Assembly: GCA_964527565.1 (NCBI GenBank)
Contig: CAZGOY010000028.1
Span: 1-42,577 of the forward strand
Direction: 5' to 3'
Length of the DNA stretch: 42,577 nt
DNA from: JAGXQV01 sp964527565
GTDB taxonomy: Bacteria; Pseudomonadota; Gammaproteobacteria; Burkholderiales; Sulfuricellaceae
Part shown: in pieces, positions 14,576-22,337 of the stretch
How the letters are laid out: every line of letters begins with the position of its first letter
How positions within the stretch are numbered: the stretch's first letter is position 1
Notes under the pieces: model-generated
The model's input: only the letters and a program-made list of their open reading frames with translations
The model's database searches: none
What the model was told of the DNA's origin: nothing
Position numbers and translations under genes: made by a program

Positions 14576-15160
14576 TTACTTCTGGCTGGCATAGAAATGA
14601 ACGAGCGCATCAATATCAGCTTCGTTCAGGGGGCCTTCGCCTTCAATCTTGGCGGCCATCTTCTTCGGCATCGGGCGGTTCTTGGCGCGGAATTCCTTGA
14701 AGGAAATTTCCAGGTATTCCTTCCACTGACCGGCCAGGATGCCTTCGTCGGCGCCAATCTTGCCGCCTTCCTCGTGACACTTCTCGCAACGGTCCTTGTG
14801 GATTTCCTTGCCGCGCGAAACCTTGGCAGCGTCGGTTGGCTGTTCTACCCCCTTGTACTTCTGGGTGGAGAAATAACTGGCCATGGCGGCGATTTCATCG
14901 TCGGAATAAGCCTTGGCCAAGCGTCCCATGATGCTGGACTTGCGCTCGCCGCTCTTGAAATTCTTCATCTGCTCGACGATGTAGGTGGAACCCACGCCGC
15001 CCAGATGCGGCATGTTCGGCCCGGCGCTGTGACCGTCGGTGCCGTGGCAGCCATTGCAGGTGTTGGAAAGCATCGCTGCCTGTGACGGCTCATGTGCGAA
15101 TGCCGACGAACTGATTGCCACTCCCCCGGCAAACAACGCAACTAATAGTTTAAGTCTCAT
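14576..15160 (-). CDS. fccA: Flavocytochrome c sulfide dehydrogenase, dihaem cytochrome subunit
   Basis: A 194-residue periplasmic c-type cytochrome. It has a cleavable signal peptide (residues 1-22, ending SAFA) and two class I cytochrome domains with haem sites CNGCH (35-39) and CEKCH (125-129). Likely axial methionines are in KSSIMGR and NRPMPKKM. It takes electrons from FccB and passes them to downstream cytochromes. A strong AAGGAGGGG site precedes the ATG. A hairpin lies between it and napB, so fccAB may have its own promoter as well as being read from the nap transcript. Confidence 0.88.
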   Translation of the reverse strand: MRLKLLVALFAGGVAISSSAFAHEPSQAAMLSNTCNGCHGTDGHSAGPNMPHLGGVGSTYIVEQMKNFKSGERKSSIMGRLAKAYSDDEIAAMASYFSTQKYKGVEQPTDAAKVSRGKEIHKDRCEKCHEEGGKIGADEGILAGQWKEYLEISFKEFRAKNRPMPKKMAAKIEGEGPLNEADIDALVHFYASQK

Positions 15161-15193
15161 TGCCCCTCCTTAGTGTTTGGTTTGATGAAAAGC

Positions 15194-15241
15194 ATGATGG
15201 CCTCACCGCCCTGCTTGGATTCAGGACGACGAGGCCATCAT
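15194..15241 (-). terminator. Hairpin between napB and fccA, possible terminator
   Basis: ATGATGGCCTC (15194-15204) and GAGGCCATCAT (15231-15241) form a perfect 11-bp stem with a 26-nt loop that contains a smaller stem. On the minus strand, which carries the genes, it is followed by GCTTTTC, a weak U tract; on the plus strand by nine T. It may terminate or attenuate transcription after napB, or protect the 3' end of the nap message. Confidence 0.5.
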
Positions 15242-15283
15242 ATCAGCTTTTTTTTTGATGAAAAAACAGCAAATGCTAATGTG

Positions 15284-15745
15284 TTAATTCTTGGCTGACT
15301 GGAAAGTGTTGCTCACCAGAGGCGGCGCGTTCACCTGTTGCACATGACACTGGTCGCAACTGTAGCGCGTCATGGAAATCTTGTCCTGCAACTTGCCGTC
15401 GCGACCCTTGTAGTGACTGTCACCGATCTTGGGCGCTTCTTCCTTCTTGTAGAAGGGCCGGTCGTGGCATTCCAGGCACTTGTTGGTTTTAAAATTAAGC
15501 TTCATGCCATCGGTCTTGTGCGGCACCAGCGGCGGTTGTTGCTCGAAAGTACGGGCAATTTTTTCCTGCTCGCCCGGCGTCTTGCCGACATAGTCCAGCA
15601 TCGCTGGCGCGGCATCCGCCGCCGGAATGGCGCTGGTGCGCAAGCCCTGCGGTTTTTCGGCGGGGGTGCTGGCGCACGAAGCGATGAAGAGCGCCGCCAG
15701 CACTGAGGCAAACAGGCTCCCGATCAGTTTGTTACGGGTTTTCAT
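15284..15745 (-). CDS. napB: Periplasmic nitrate reductase dihaem cytochrome subunit NapB, with a lipobox
   Basis: A 153-residue dihaem cytochrome. Haem sites are CLECH (90-94) and CDQCH (130-134), with conserved distal histidines around residues 76 and 111. PPLVPHKTDG and the closing VNAPPLVSN are NapB signatures. NapB passes electrons to NapA. The ATG at 15745 is preceded by GGAGGA. The signal sequence ends IASC (Cys24), a match to the lipoprotein processing motif, so this NapB may be membrane-anchored, whereas the usual NapB is soluble. The frame is open to 15892, but that extension overlaps napA and is not used. Confidence 0.88.
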   Translation of the reverse strand: MKTRNKLIGSLFASVLAALFIASCASTPAEKPQGLRTSAIPAADAAPAMLDYVGKTPGEQEKIARTFEQQPPLVPHKTDGMKLNFKTNKCLECHDRPFYKKEEAPKIGDSHYKGRDGKLQDKISMTRYSCDQCHVQQVNAPPLVSNTFQSAKN

Positions 15746-15824
15746 GGGTATTCCTCCATCAATTGTTTCGTTTGCAAATCGCGTTGCCCCTCCCCGCGAG
15801 CAGGCGGGAAGGAGCGGGGCAACA

Positions 15825-18365
15825 TCACACCTTGACCAGTTTCGCCGCGCATTTCTTGAAGTCGGTTTCCTTGGACAGCGGGCAAGTTGCATCCAGCGTC
15901 AGTTTGTTCACCAGGCGATGCTCGTCGAAGAAAGTGGCGAAGATCATGCCAGCCGGCATCTTGTTGCGACCGCGCGTATCCACGCGGGTCGTCACTTCGC
16001 CACGGCGGGTGACGATCTTCACCGCATCGCCATGCTTCAGGCCGCGCTTTTGGGCGTCTTCCGGGTTGACGAACACCCAGGCATCGGGATAGGCCTTGTA
16101 CAGCTCGGGCACGCGCCGCGTCATGGAGCCGGTGTGCCAGTGTTCCAGCACGCGTCCGGTGCTCAGCCACAGGTCGTATTCCTTGTCTGGCGCCTCGGCG
16201 GCGGGCTGGTAAGGCAGCGCGAAAATCACCGCCTTGCCGTCAGGATGGCCATAGAATCTCACCCCTTCGCCCTTCTTCACGTAGTGGTCGTACCCCTCGC
16301 GGAAGCGCCACAGAGTTTCCTTGCCGTCGACCACCGGCCAGCGCAGGCCGCGAGCCTTGTGATAGGTGTCGAAATCAGCCAAGTCGTGCGCCTTGCCGCG
16401 TCCGAAAGCGGCATATTCTTCGAACAGTCCCTTTTGCACATAAAACCCATATGCTTCGGATTCGTCGTTGGTATAGCCGCTCCAGGCGTGGGCGTTGACT
16501 TTGGCCGCATCCGTTTTGGGGAATTTGTTGACCTGGCCGTTGGCATACAGCACGTCGAACAGTGTCTTACCCTTGTATTCCGGATTTTTGTCGAGAAGTT
16601 CCTTGGGCCACACCTCGTCGGTTTTGAAGCGTTTGGAAAACTCCATGTATTGCCACAGATCGGACTTGGCCTCACCCGGCGCCTTGACTTGCTGACGCCA
16701 GAACTGGCCACGCCGTTCGGCGTTGCCGTAGGCACCCTCCTTCTCCATCCACATCGCGGCCGGCAGGATCAGATCCGCCGCCATGGCGGACATGGTCGGA
16801 TACACATCGGACACCACGATAAAGTTTTGCGGATTGCGCCAGCCAGGATAGATCTCGCCGTTGATGTTCGGCCCTGCCTGCATGTTGTTGGTGGTGGTGG
16901 TCCAGTAGAAATTGATCAGGCCATCCTTGAGGTCGCGGCTTTGCTTGACGGCATGGGAACCGATCCACTCGGGGATGGTGCCGGCCGGCAGTTTCCACAG
17001 CTTTTCCGTTTTTTCGCGGTGCGCCGGATTCATCACCACCATGTCGGCAGGCAGGCGGTGGGCGAAGGTGCCCACTTCGCGCGCGGTGCCGCAGGCGGAA
17101 GGCTGGCCGGTCAGGGAGAACGGGCCGTTGCCGGGCTCGGAAATCTTGCCCACCAGCAGATGCACGTTGTAGATCATGTTGTTGACCCAGGTGCCGCGCG
17201 TATGCTGGTTGACACCCATGGTCCAGTAGGACACCACCTTGGTCTTGGGGTCGGCATAGGTCTTGGCCAACGCTTCCAGCTTTTCGGCGGGAACGCCGGA
17301 GAGCTTTGCGGTGTAGTCTAGCGTGTAGGTGGACACAAACTGCTTGAATTCATCGAAGGTAATCGGCGATGCCGCCATCGGGTTGCCCTTGGGCTTGCCG
17401 TCCGGGCCGGGATAGCCATTGTTGCCGGCGACCTGTTCCAGCGGATGATTGGGGCGTAGGCCGTAGCCGATGTCGGTCACGCCCTTCTTGAAGTTGACGT
17501 GCTTCTTGACGAAATCCTCATTCACCGCGTTGTTCTGGATGATGTAGTTGCAGATGTAGTTGAGGATCGCCAGATCGGTCTGCGGCGTGAAGATCATCTC
17601 GCTGTCTGCCAGTTCGCAGGAACGGTGGGTGAAGGTCGACAACACATTGACCTTAACGTGCTGCGCCGTCAGGCGGCGGTCGGTGATGCGCGACCACAGG
17701 ATGGGGTGCATCTCGGCCATGTTGGCACCCCACAGCACAAAGGCGTCGGCGTGCTCGGCGTCGTCATAGCAACCCATCGGCTCGTCGATGCCGAAGGTGC
17801 GCATGAAGCCGACCACAGCGGAAGCCATGCAATGGCGCGCGTTGGGGTCGAGGTTGTTGGAACGGAAGCCCGCCTTGAACAGCTTGGAGGCGGCATAGCC
17901 TTCCCATACCGTCCACTGGCCGGAGCCGAACATGCCGATACCCTTCGGCCCCTTGGCCTTGAGCGTCGTCTTGCACTTCTCTTCCATGATATCGAACGCC
18001 TTGTCCCACGAGATCGGGGTAAATTCGCCGTTCTTGTCGAACTTGCCGTCCTTCATGCGCAGCATGGGGGAGGTCAGCCGGTCCTTGCCGTACATGATCT
18101 TCGAAAGGAAATAGCCCTTGATGCAGTTCAGCCCCTTGTTCACCGGAGCATCCGGGTCGCCCTGCGTGGCCACCACGCGCCCATCCTTGGTGCCCACCAG
18201 CACGCCGCAGCCGGTGCCGCAGAAGCGGCAAACCCCTTTGTCCCAGCGCACCCCGACATCGGATGCCGCCAGTGCCTGGCCAACGCCCGGAAGCGTTACG
18301 CCAGCCGCCGTTGCCGCTGCCGCCGCCGCGCTACTTTTGATAAATTCGCGTCTTGTCAATTCCAT
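15825..18365 (-). CDS. napA: Periplasmic nitrate reductase catalytic subunit NapA
   Basis: An 846-residue molybdoenzyme of the DMSO reductase family. It has a Tat signal (TRREFIKSS at residues 4-12), the [4Fe-4S] cysteines C46, C49, C53 and C81, and the molybdenum-ligand cysteine in ARHCMASAV (C179). The C-terminal cofactor-binding block contains LSTGRVLEHWHTGSMTRR. It reduces nitrate to nitrite in the periplasm using electrons from NapB. ATG 18365 is preceded by GAGGAGG; a longer frame to 18395 adds ten atypical residues. napF lies just upstream and napB downstream. The Tat chaperone NapD and the quinol dehydrogenases NapC and NapGH are not in this window, so the electron route from quinol must come from elsewhere. 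Confidence 0.95.
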   Translation of the reverse strand: MELTRREFIKSSAAAAAATAAGVTLPGVGQALAASDVGVRWDKGVCRFCGTGCGVLVGTKDGRVVATQGDPDAPVNKGLNCIKGYFLSKIMYGKDRLTSPMLRMKDGKFDKNGEFTPISWDKAFDIMEEKCKTTLKAKGPKGIGMFGSGQWTVWEGYAASKLFKAGFRSNNLDPNARHCMASAVVGFMRTFGIDEPMGCYDDAEHADAFVLWGANMAEMHPILWSRITDRRLTAQHVKVNVLSTFTHRSCELADSEMIFTPQTDLAILNYICNYIIQNNAVNEDFVKKHVNFKKGVTDIGYGLRPNHPLEQVAGNNGYPGPDGKPKGNPMAASPITFDEFKQFVSTYTLDYTAKLSGVPAEKLEALAKTYADPKTKVVSYWTMGVNQHTRGTWVNNMIYNVHLLVGKISEPGNGPFSLTGQPSACGTAREVGTFAHRLPADMVVMNPAHREKTEKLWKLPAGTIPEWIGSHAVKQSRDLKDGLINFYWTTTTNNMQAGPNINGEIYPGWRNPQNFIVVSDVYPTMSAMAADLILPAAMWMEKEGAYGNAERRGQFWRQQVKAPGEAKSDLWQYMEFSKRFKTDEVWPKELLDKNPEYKGKTLFDVLYANGQVNKFPKTDAAKVNAHAWSGYTNDESEAYGFYVQKGLFEEYAAFGRGKAHDLADFDTYHKARGLRWPVVDGKETLWRFREGYDHYVKKGEGVRFYGHPDGKAVIFALPYQPAAEAPDKEYDLWLSTGRVLEHWHTGSMTRRVPELYKAYPDAWVFVNPEDAQKRGLKHGDAVKIVTRRGEVTTRVDTRGRNKMPAGMIFATFFDEHRLVNKLTLDATCPLSKETDFKKCAAKLVKV

Positions 18366-18414
18366 TGCTGCCTCCTCTAAAAAACCGTTCAACAATTAAA
18401 ATTCAGTCGGCAAG

Positions 18415-18903
18415 TCACCCTGCCATGGCGATGGCTCCGCTGGGGCAGGGCGCAACGCACGCGCCACAACCGGTGCACCGCTCCATATCCACTTCCGGCG
18501 ACGCCACCGCTCCCGGAAGAAGCGCGAAACGGATCGCTCCGACCGGACACCGTTCGCCACAAGTGCGGCAGACCACGCGGGAAAGTGCCAGGCACCCCTC
18601 CCTGATCCGCGCCTTCAACCCCCAAGGTGCGCTGGTAGGCGCCTCCTCATGATATGCCGCGTGATGGCAGGCTTTGACACACTCACCGCAAAACGTGCAG
18701 GCGCCCAAGGCAAAATTCAGCGCTGGGAAACCGCCCCGCCCTTTTTCCAGTATCTTTTCGGGGCAGGCCGCGACGCAAGCGCCGGAGCGCTGACAATGTT
18801 CGACAAACCCCGCTTCCTCCAATGCCCAGGGCGGCCTGAAAGGGGAGCGCCTGCCGTTGAAGTCCGCAGACAGAAATTGCGACCTGCTGACAGAACCCAC
18901 CAT
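18415..18903 (-). CDS. napF: NapF-like polyferredoxin with one altered cluster
   Basis: A 162-residue cytoplasmic iron-sulfur protein with the NapF N-terminal signature (RSQFLSADFNGRR...RPPWA). Four cysteine clusters are visible: CQRSGACVAACP (37-48), CTFCGECVKAC (69-79), a split site with C104, C112, C115 and C119, and CTGCGACVAPCP (143-154). The first lacks its second cysteine, with Ser40 in place. NapF is thought to help mature or energise NapA. It is the first gene of the nap run, with 49 bp to napA. The frame is open upstream to 18990; ATG 18903 gives the usual NapF N-terminus, though the Shine-Dalgarno is weak. Confidence 0.82.
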   Translation of the reverse strand: MVGSVSRSQFLSADFNGRRSPFRPPWALEEAGFVEHCQRSGACVAACPEKILEKGRGGFPALNFALGACTFCGECVKACHHAAYHEEAPTSAPWGLKARIREGCLALSRVVCRTCGERCPVGAIRFALLPGAVASPEVDMERCTGCGACVAPCPSGAIAMAG

Positions 18904-18972
18904 AACCGACTTTACGAGACATCGCCATCCACAATTGAAAACGCAGAATGCGCGGCTTGCTTTTCCGTCGCC

Positions 18973-18986
18973 TTGACCTACATCAA
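18973..18986. promoter_or_regulatory. FNR/DNR-type box between napF and the crp/fnr gene
   Basis: TTGACCTACATCAA matches the FNR/ANR/DNR consensus TTGAT-N4-ATCAA at 9 of 10 fixed positions. On the napF side a weak -10 (CATTCT) begins 22 bp past the box, exactly where a class II site at -41.5 would put it. On the regulator side TAATAT (19013-19018) gives a spacing near -45. The box therefore probably activates napFAB under low oxygen or nitric oxide, and may also control the divergent regulator gene. Confidence 0.75.
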
Positions 18987-19066
18987 GCATTTAAAAAATG
19001 TCCTGCTTGGGGTAATATCCTGGCCTAGGATTGAGGAAGCGCTCCCACGGCGCCCGGCGGAGGAAA

Positions 19067-19756
19067 ATGAGCACCAACAAGATACACACGATACTGTCCA
19101 ATCTGGCGCTGTTCAAGGAAATGGATGCGGAAGAAATCGAACGGGTCGCACAGGGGGCGCGCGAGGTGCATGTGTCGCGCGGCGAAATACTGTTCCAGCG
19201 CGGCGATCAGCCGCACGGGTTCTATATGGTGGTGCATGGCCAGGTGAAGCTGGCCTTTTCCTCGCCGCAAGGCATCGAAAAAGTGGTCAATCTGGTGGGG
19301 GCCGGCAAGACTTTCGGCGAGGCCGTCATGTTCATGAACACCCCTTACCCGGTTTATTCGCAGGCGTTGATGGATTCGCTGCTGCTGCACATTTCCAAGT
19401 CCGTGGTGTTCGACGGCATCGAACGCCATCCCGGCTTTTGCCGCAAGATGCTGGCCGGACTTTCCAGCCGCCTGCACAGCCTGATTGCCGATGTTGAGGC
19501 CTATTCCCTGCGTTCCTGTACCCAGCGGGTGATCGGCTATCTGTTGCAGCACAATACCGAAACCGAATGCCGGGAAGAGGCGCTTACCGTCAACCTTCCC
19601 GCCAGCAAGACGGTGATCGCCTCGCGTCTCAATATTTCCCCGGAAACTTTCTCGCGCGTCCTGCACGACCTCACCGCCGCCGGCCTCATCAGCGTCAAGG
19701 GCAAGGACGTGCAGGTGCACAACATCGAAAAACTGGCCCAATACGGGCAACAGTAG
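19067..19756 (+). CDS. Crp/Fnr-family transcriptional regulator (DNR-like)
   Basis: A 229-residue regulator. An N-terminal cyclic-nucleotide-type beta barrel (about residues 20-130; GEILFQRGDQPHGFYMVVHG) is followed by the long dimer helix and a C-terminal winged HTH (about 155-215) with recognition segment ISPETFSRVLHDLTAAG, related to the E..SR element that reads TTGAT half-sites. It lacks the N-terminal cysteine cluster of FNR, so it is not an iron-sulfur oxygen sensor; DNR-type nitric oxide sensing or effector-free action is possible. ATG 19067 is preceded by GGAGGAAA. It is divergent from napFAB with an FNR-type box between, and is the obvious candidate regulator of that operon. Confidence 0.85.
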   Translation: MSTNKIHTILSNLALFKEMDAEEIERVAQGAREVHVSRGEILFQRGDQPHGFYMVVHGQVKLAFSSPQGIEKVVNLVGAGKTFGEAVMFMNTPYPVYSQALMDSLLLHISKSVVFDGIERHPGFCRKMLAGLSSRLHSLIADVEAYSLRSCTQRVIGYLLQHNTETECREEALTVNLPASKTVIASRLNISPETFSRVLHDLTAAGLISVKGKDVQVHNIEKLAQYGQQ

Positions 19757-19763
19757 CCGTCGG

Positions 19764-20219
19764 CTACCCCTGTATTTCCGGCCACATCAGCGGCCACATT
19801 CGCACGCTGAAAATCAGTAGCGACAACCAGGCCAATAGCGCGCCTGTCAGCGCCAGCACTGGCCACTCCAACAGATAGCCGACGGCATAACCCAGCACGC
19901 CACCGTGCGCCAGCGCCATCTGGAACCATGCCGCGCGCCCGTTTTCCGCCAATGTGTTGCCGGTGAAGCGCGGCAACATGTGGGCACCCAGGCCGTACAT
20001 CATGAACAGCATGAAACCCAGGGTGAAAAGATGCAGGAAAGCCGGGCGCGAAACATTGTCGGACAGCAAACTGCCGTCCAGCACCAAGCCGATGCCTGCC
20101 AGCATCAGGTAAATCTGGGCGGAAACGATAAAGGCGCGGTTGTCCGGGGAAAACGTCACCCCCATGCGCTGCATCCGTTCGTGGGCCTCGTTACGTTCTG
20201 CCTGGATACTCGCGCTCAT
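19764..20219 (-). CDS. Small four-helix membrane protein with HCO/NnrS-like His motif (copy 1)
   Basis: A 151-residue protein with four predicted transmembrane helices (about 30-51, 60-82, 94-115 and 117-140). Helix 2 reads HLFTLGFMLFMMYGLGAH and then MLPRF; the pattern H-x3-LG...YG-x3-H-x-LPRF is shared, residue spacing included, with the next gene upstream. Helix 3 adds another His (ALAHGG). Such histidines suggest haem or copper ligation as in haem-copper oxidase subunit I or NnrS families, but the protein is far too short to be either. It overlaps the upstream gene by four bases (20216-20219) and converges with the Crp/Fnr gene 7 bp away. Function unknown; nitrogen-oxide metabolism is a guess from location. 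Confidence 0.65.
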   Translation of the reverse strand: MSASIQAERNEAHERMQRMGVTFSPDNRAFIVSAQIYLMLAGIGLVLDGSLLSDNVSRPAFLHLFTLGFMLFMMYGLGAHMLPRFTGNTLAENGRAAWFQMALAHGGVLGYAVGYLLEWPVLALTGALLAWLSLLIFSVRMWPLMWPEIQG

Positions 20220-20608
20220 TGCCGACCTCGCTGACGCACGGTCAAAATCATATTGAGGCCGAACAGAATGATGGCTGCGTAGCTCAACACCCCGCCCGCG
20301 ATGACCAGAGTGTCGATGAAGGTCAGCCAGCCCGCCATCATCAACGGCAAGCCGACGTTGGCGGCATAAAGTTGCCAGTCCGCCATGCGCTCCGAATACA
20401 GCGGGAAGCCACCGAAACGCGGCAACACGTGCAAGGCGATGCCGTAGATCATCATCAGCGCCAGCCCCAGCAGCATGATGTGTCCATGCAGGCGCGGCAC
20501 GTTGCCGGGAATCAGCGCCGGGTCGATGAGGCGCAGGATGGCGATGGCGCCGCCCAGCAGCCCGTAAACCAGCGCCATGGAAACAAACAGGCGATTGCGT
20601 TTGTGCAT
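20216..20608 (-). CDS. Small four-helix membrane protein with HCO/NnrS-like His motif (copy 2)
   Basis: A 130-residue protein with four predicted transmembrane helices (about 7-28, 40-63, 79-98 and 102-123). Helix 2 carries LHGHIMLLGLALMMIYGIAL followed by HVLPRF, matching copy 1 position by position. It starts 12 bp after the mgtE stop; its TAGGA ribosome site overlaps that stop codon, so it is probably co-transcribed with mgtE. Proteins of this kind are sometimes named cytochrome c oxidase subunit I-like because of the histidine pattern, but no oxidase partner subunits are nearby. Together the two could form a heterodimeric eight-helix unit. Confidence 0.65.
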   Translation of the reverse strand: MHKRNRLFVSMALVYGLLGGAIAILRLIDPALIPGNVPRLHGHIMLLGLALMMIYGIALHVLPRFGGFPLYSERMADWQLYAANVGLPLMMAGWLTFIDTLVIAGGVLSYAAIILFGLNMILTVRQRGRQ

Positions 20609-20620
20609 GTCAAAAAATTC

Positions 20621-22054
20621 CTACACCAGAAAAATCGTCGCCAGCCCAAGGAAAATGAAAAACCCGCCGCTGTCGGTGACGGCGGTGATCATCACGCTGG
20701 AACCCACCGCCGGGTCGCGTCCTAGGCGGTGCATGACCAGAGGAATCAGCACCCCCATCAGCGCCGCCAGCAGCAGGTTGAGCAGCATGGCCCCGGTCAT
20801 CACTGCACCTAGTGCGGCATTATGGTACAGCAGAAAGGCAAACAGGCCGACCACGCCGCCCCACACCAGCCCGTTGATGAGGCTTACTCCCAGTTCCTTG
20901 AGAAACAGCTTGCGCATGTTGCTCGCCTGGATTTGCCCGAGTGCCAGGGCGCGCACAATCATGGTGGTGGTCTGGTTGCCGGAGTTGCCGCCGATACCGG
21001 CGATGATGGGCATCAGCGCTGCGAGGGCGACGATTTTCTCAATGGAACCCTCGAACACCCCGATCACGCGCGAAGCAATGAAGGCGGTGACCAGATTCAC
21101 CGCCAACCAGGTCCAGCGGTTCTGCAAGCTCTTCCACACCGGCGCGAACAGGTCTTCCTCTTCTTTCAGGCCAGCCAGCCCCAGCACTTCACTGTCGGCT
21201 TCCTCGCGGATGTAATCCATCACCACGTCCACCGTGAGGCGCCCAGCCAGCTTGTTGTTGTGATCCACCACCGGCGCGGAGACCAGGTCATAGCGTTCGA
21301 ATGCCGAGGCTGCCTGGTCGGCATCGTCATCGGGATGGAAGATGACGGCGTCACTGGACATCACCGCCGCCACACTGACTTCCGGGTCGTTGACCAGCAA
21401 CCTTTTCAGGGACAGGACACCAAGAAAATTATTGTCCCTATCCACCACGAACAGCTTGTCGGTATGGTTGGGCAACTCGCCCAGGCGGCGCATGTAGCGC
21501 AGCACCACTTCCAGCGTAATGTCTTCACGGATGGTCACCATGTCGAAATCCATCAGCGCGCCGACATTGTGTTCCGGGTAGGACAGGGCAGATTGCAGGC
21601 GCGCTCGATTCTGGCTATCGAGCGATTCGAGCAGTTCCTGCATTACGTCGTGCGGCAGGTCGGGGGCAAGATCGGCGATTTCGTCGGTATCGAGGTTTTC
21701 CGTGGCGGCGAGCAGCTCCTCGCTATCCATGGTGGCGATCAGCGATTCGCGTACCGCGTCGGAGACTTCCAGCAGAACGTCGCCATCGAATTCCGCTTTG
21801 ACCAACTCCCAGACGATCAGGCGCTGGTCGAGCGGCAGCGATTCGAGAATGTAGGCAACGTCCGCCGGATGCAGGCTGTCGAGCTTTTTCTGCAGCTCGG
21901 TCAGGTTCTGCTTGTGCACCAGCAATTCGATCAGTTGGTGCCGGGGCATATCCTGCTTATGCACCAGGTCTTCCACCAGCTTGTGCTTGTTGAGCAGGGC
22001 AATGACTTGTTGCAGATTTTCCTGCACATTTTCCGGCTGCTTGGATTCAACCAT
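20621..22054 (-). CDS. mgtE: Magnesium transporter MgtE
   Basis: A 477-residue protein with full MgtE architecture: an N-terminal helical superhelix domain (about 25-155; LHPADVAYILESLP), two CBS domains (about 160-285) that sense cytoplasmic magnesium, a connecting helix, and five transmembrane helices (about 315-477) with the selectivity motif GIGGNSGNQ and the final TDSGGF. It is a gated Mg2+ channel of the inner membrane. A GGAG site precedes the ATG. The two small His-motif membrane genes follow within 12 bp. No M-box riboswitch was recognised upstream. Confidence 0.93.
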   Translation of the reverse strand: MVESKQPENVQENLQQVIALLNKHKLVEDLVHKQDMPRHQLIELLVHKQNLTELQKKLDSLHPADVAYILESLPLDQRLIVWELVKAEFDGDVLLEVSDAVRESLIATMDSEELLAATENLDTDEIADLAPDLPHDVMQELLESLDSQNRARLQSALSYPEHNVGALMDFDMVTIREDITLEVVLRYMRRLGELPNHTDKLFVVDRDNNFLGVLSLKRLLVNDPEVSVAAVMSSDAVIFHPDDDADQAASAFERYDLVSAPVVDHNNKLAGRLTVDVVMDYIREEADSEVLGLAGLKEEEDLFAPVWKSLQNRWTWLAVNLVTAFIASRVIGVFEGSIEKIVALAALMPIIAGIGGNSGNQTTTMIVRALALGQIQASNMRKLFLKELGVSLINGLVWGGVVGLFAFLLYHNAALGAVMTGAMLLNLLLAALMGVLIPLVMHRLGRDPAVGSSVMITAVTDSGGFFIFLGLATIFLV

Positions 22055-22337
22055 GTTGTTCTCCGGGGGCGGCCCGCACGGACCGCAGTTTTGCTACTTA
22101 CCGGAAAAAGGGGGCGCCGTGGGCGAGAAAGCGCAAGGCTGTGGGGGCACCCATTTTCCGCCATTGCCTGGCGGGAAACGGACAAAGCAGGGAAACTTTG
22201 AGAGGATCAACCGCCAGAAGGCATTACAGATTGCAATAAATGACAACTGGGACAGTCCAAGGGGATGACCTTGCGTAATGAAAACGGCGGAATTTTACCC
22301 GTGCGGGGGAAGCAACGTCAAACTCGTTATGCGTTCG
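22055..22337. other. Gap between mgtE and the CZB chemoreceptor gene
   Basis: 283 bp without a supported gene. It should hold the mgtE promoter (mgtE reads away to the left) and the 3' end of the chemoreceptor transcript. I see no strong terminator, riboswitch or repeat. Confidence 0.5.

Noticed and set aside
22055..22337. M-box riboswitch before mgtE
   Set aside because: No conserved M-box core could be recognised, and the class is mainly found in Firmicutes.
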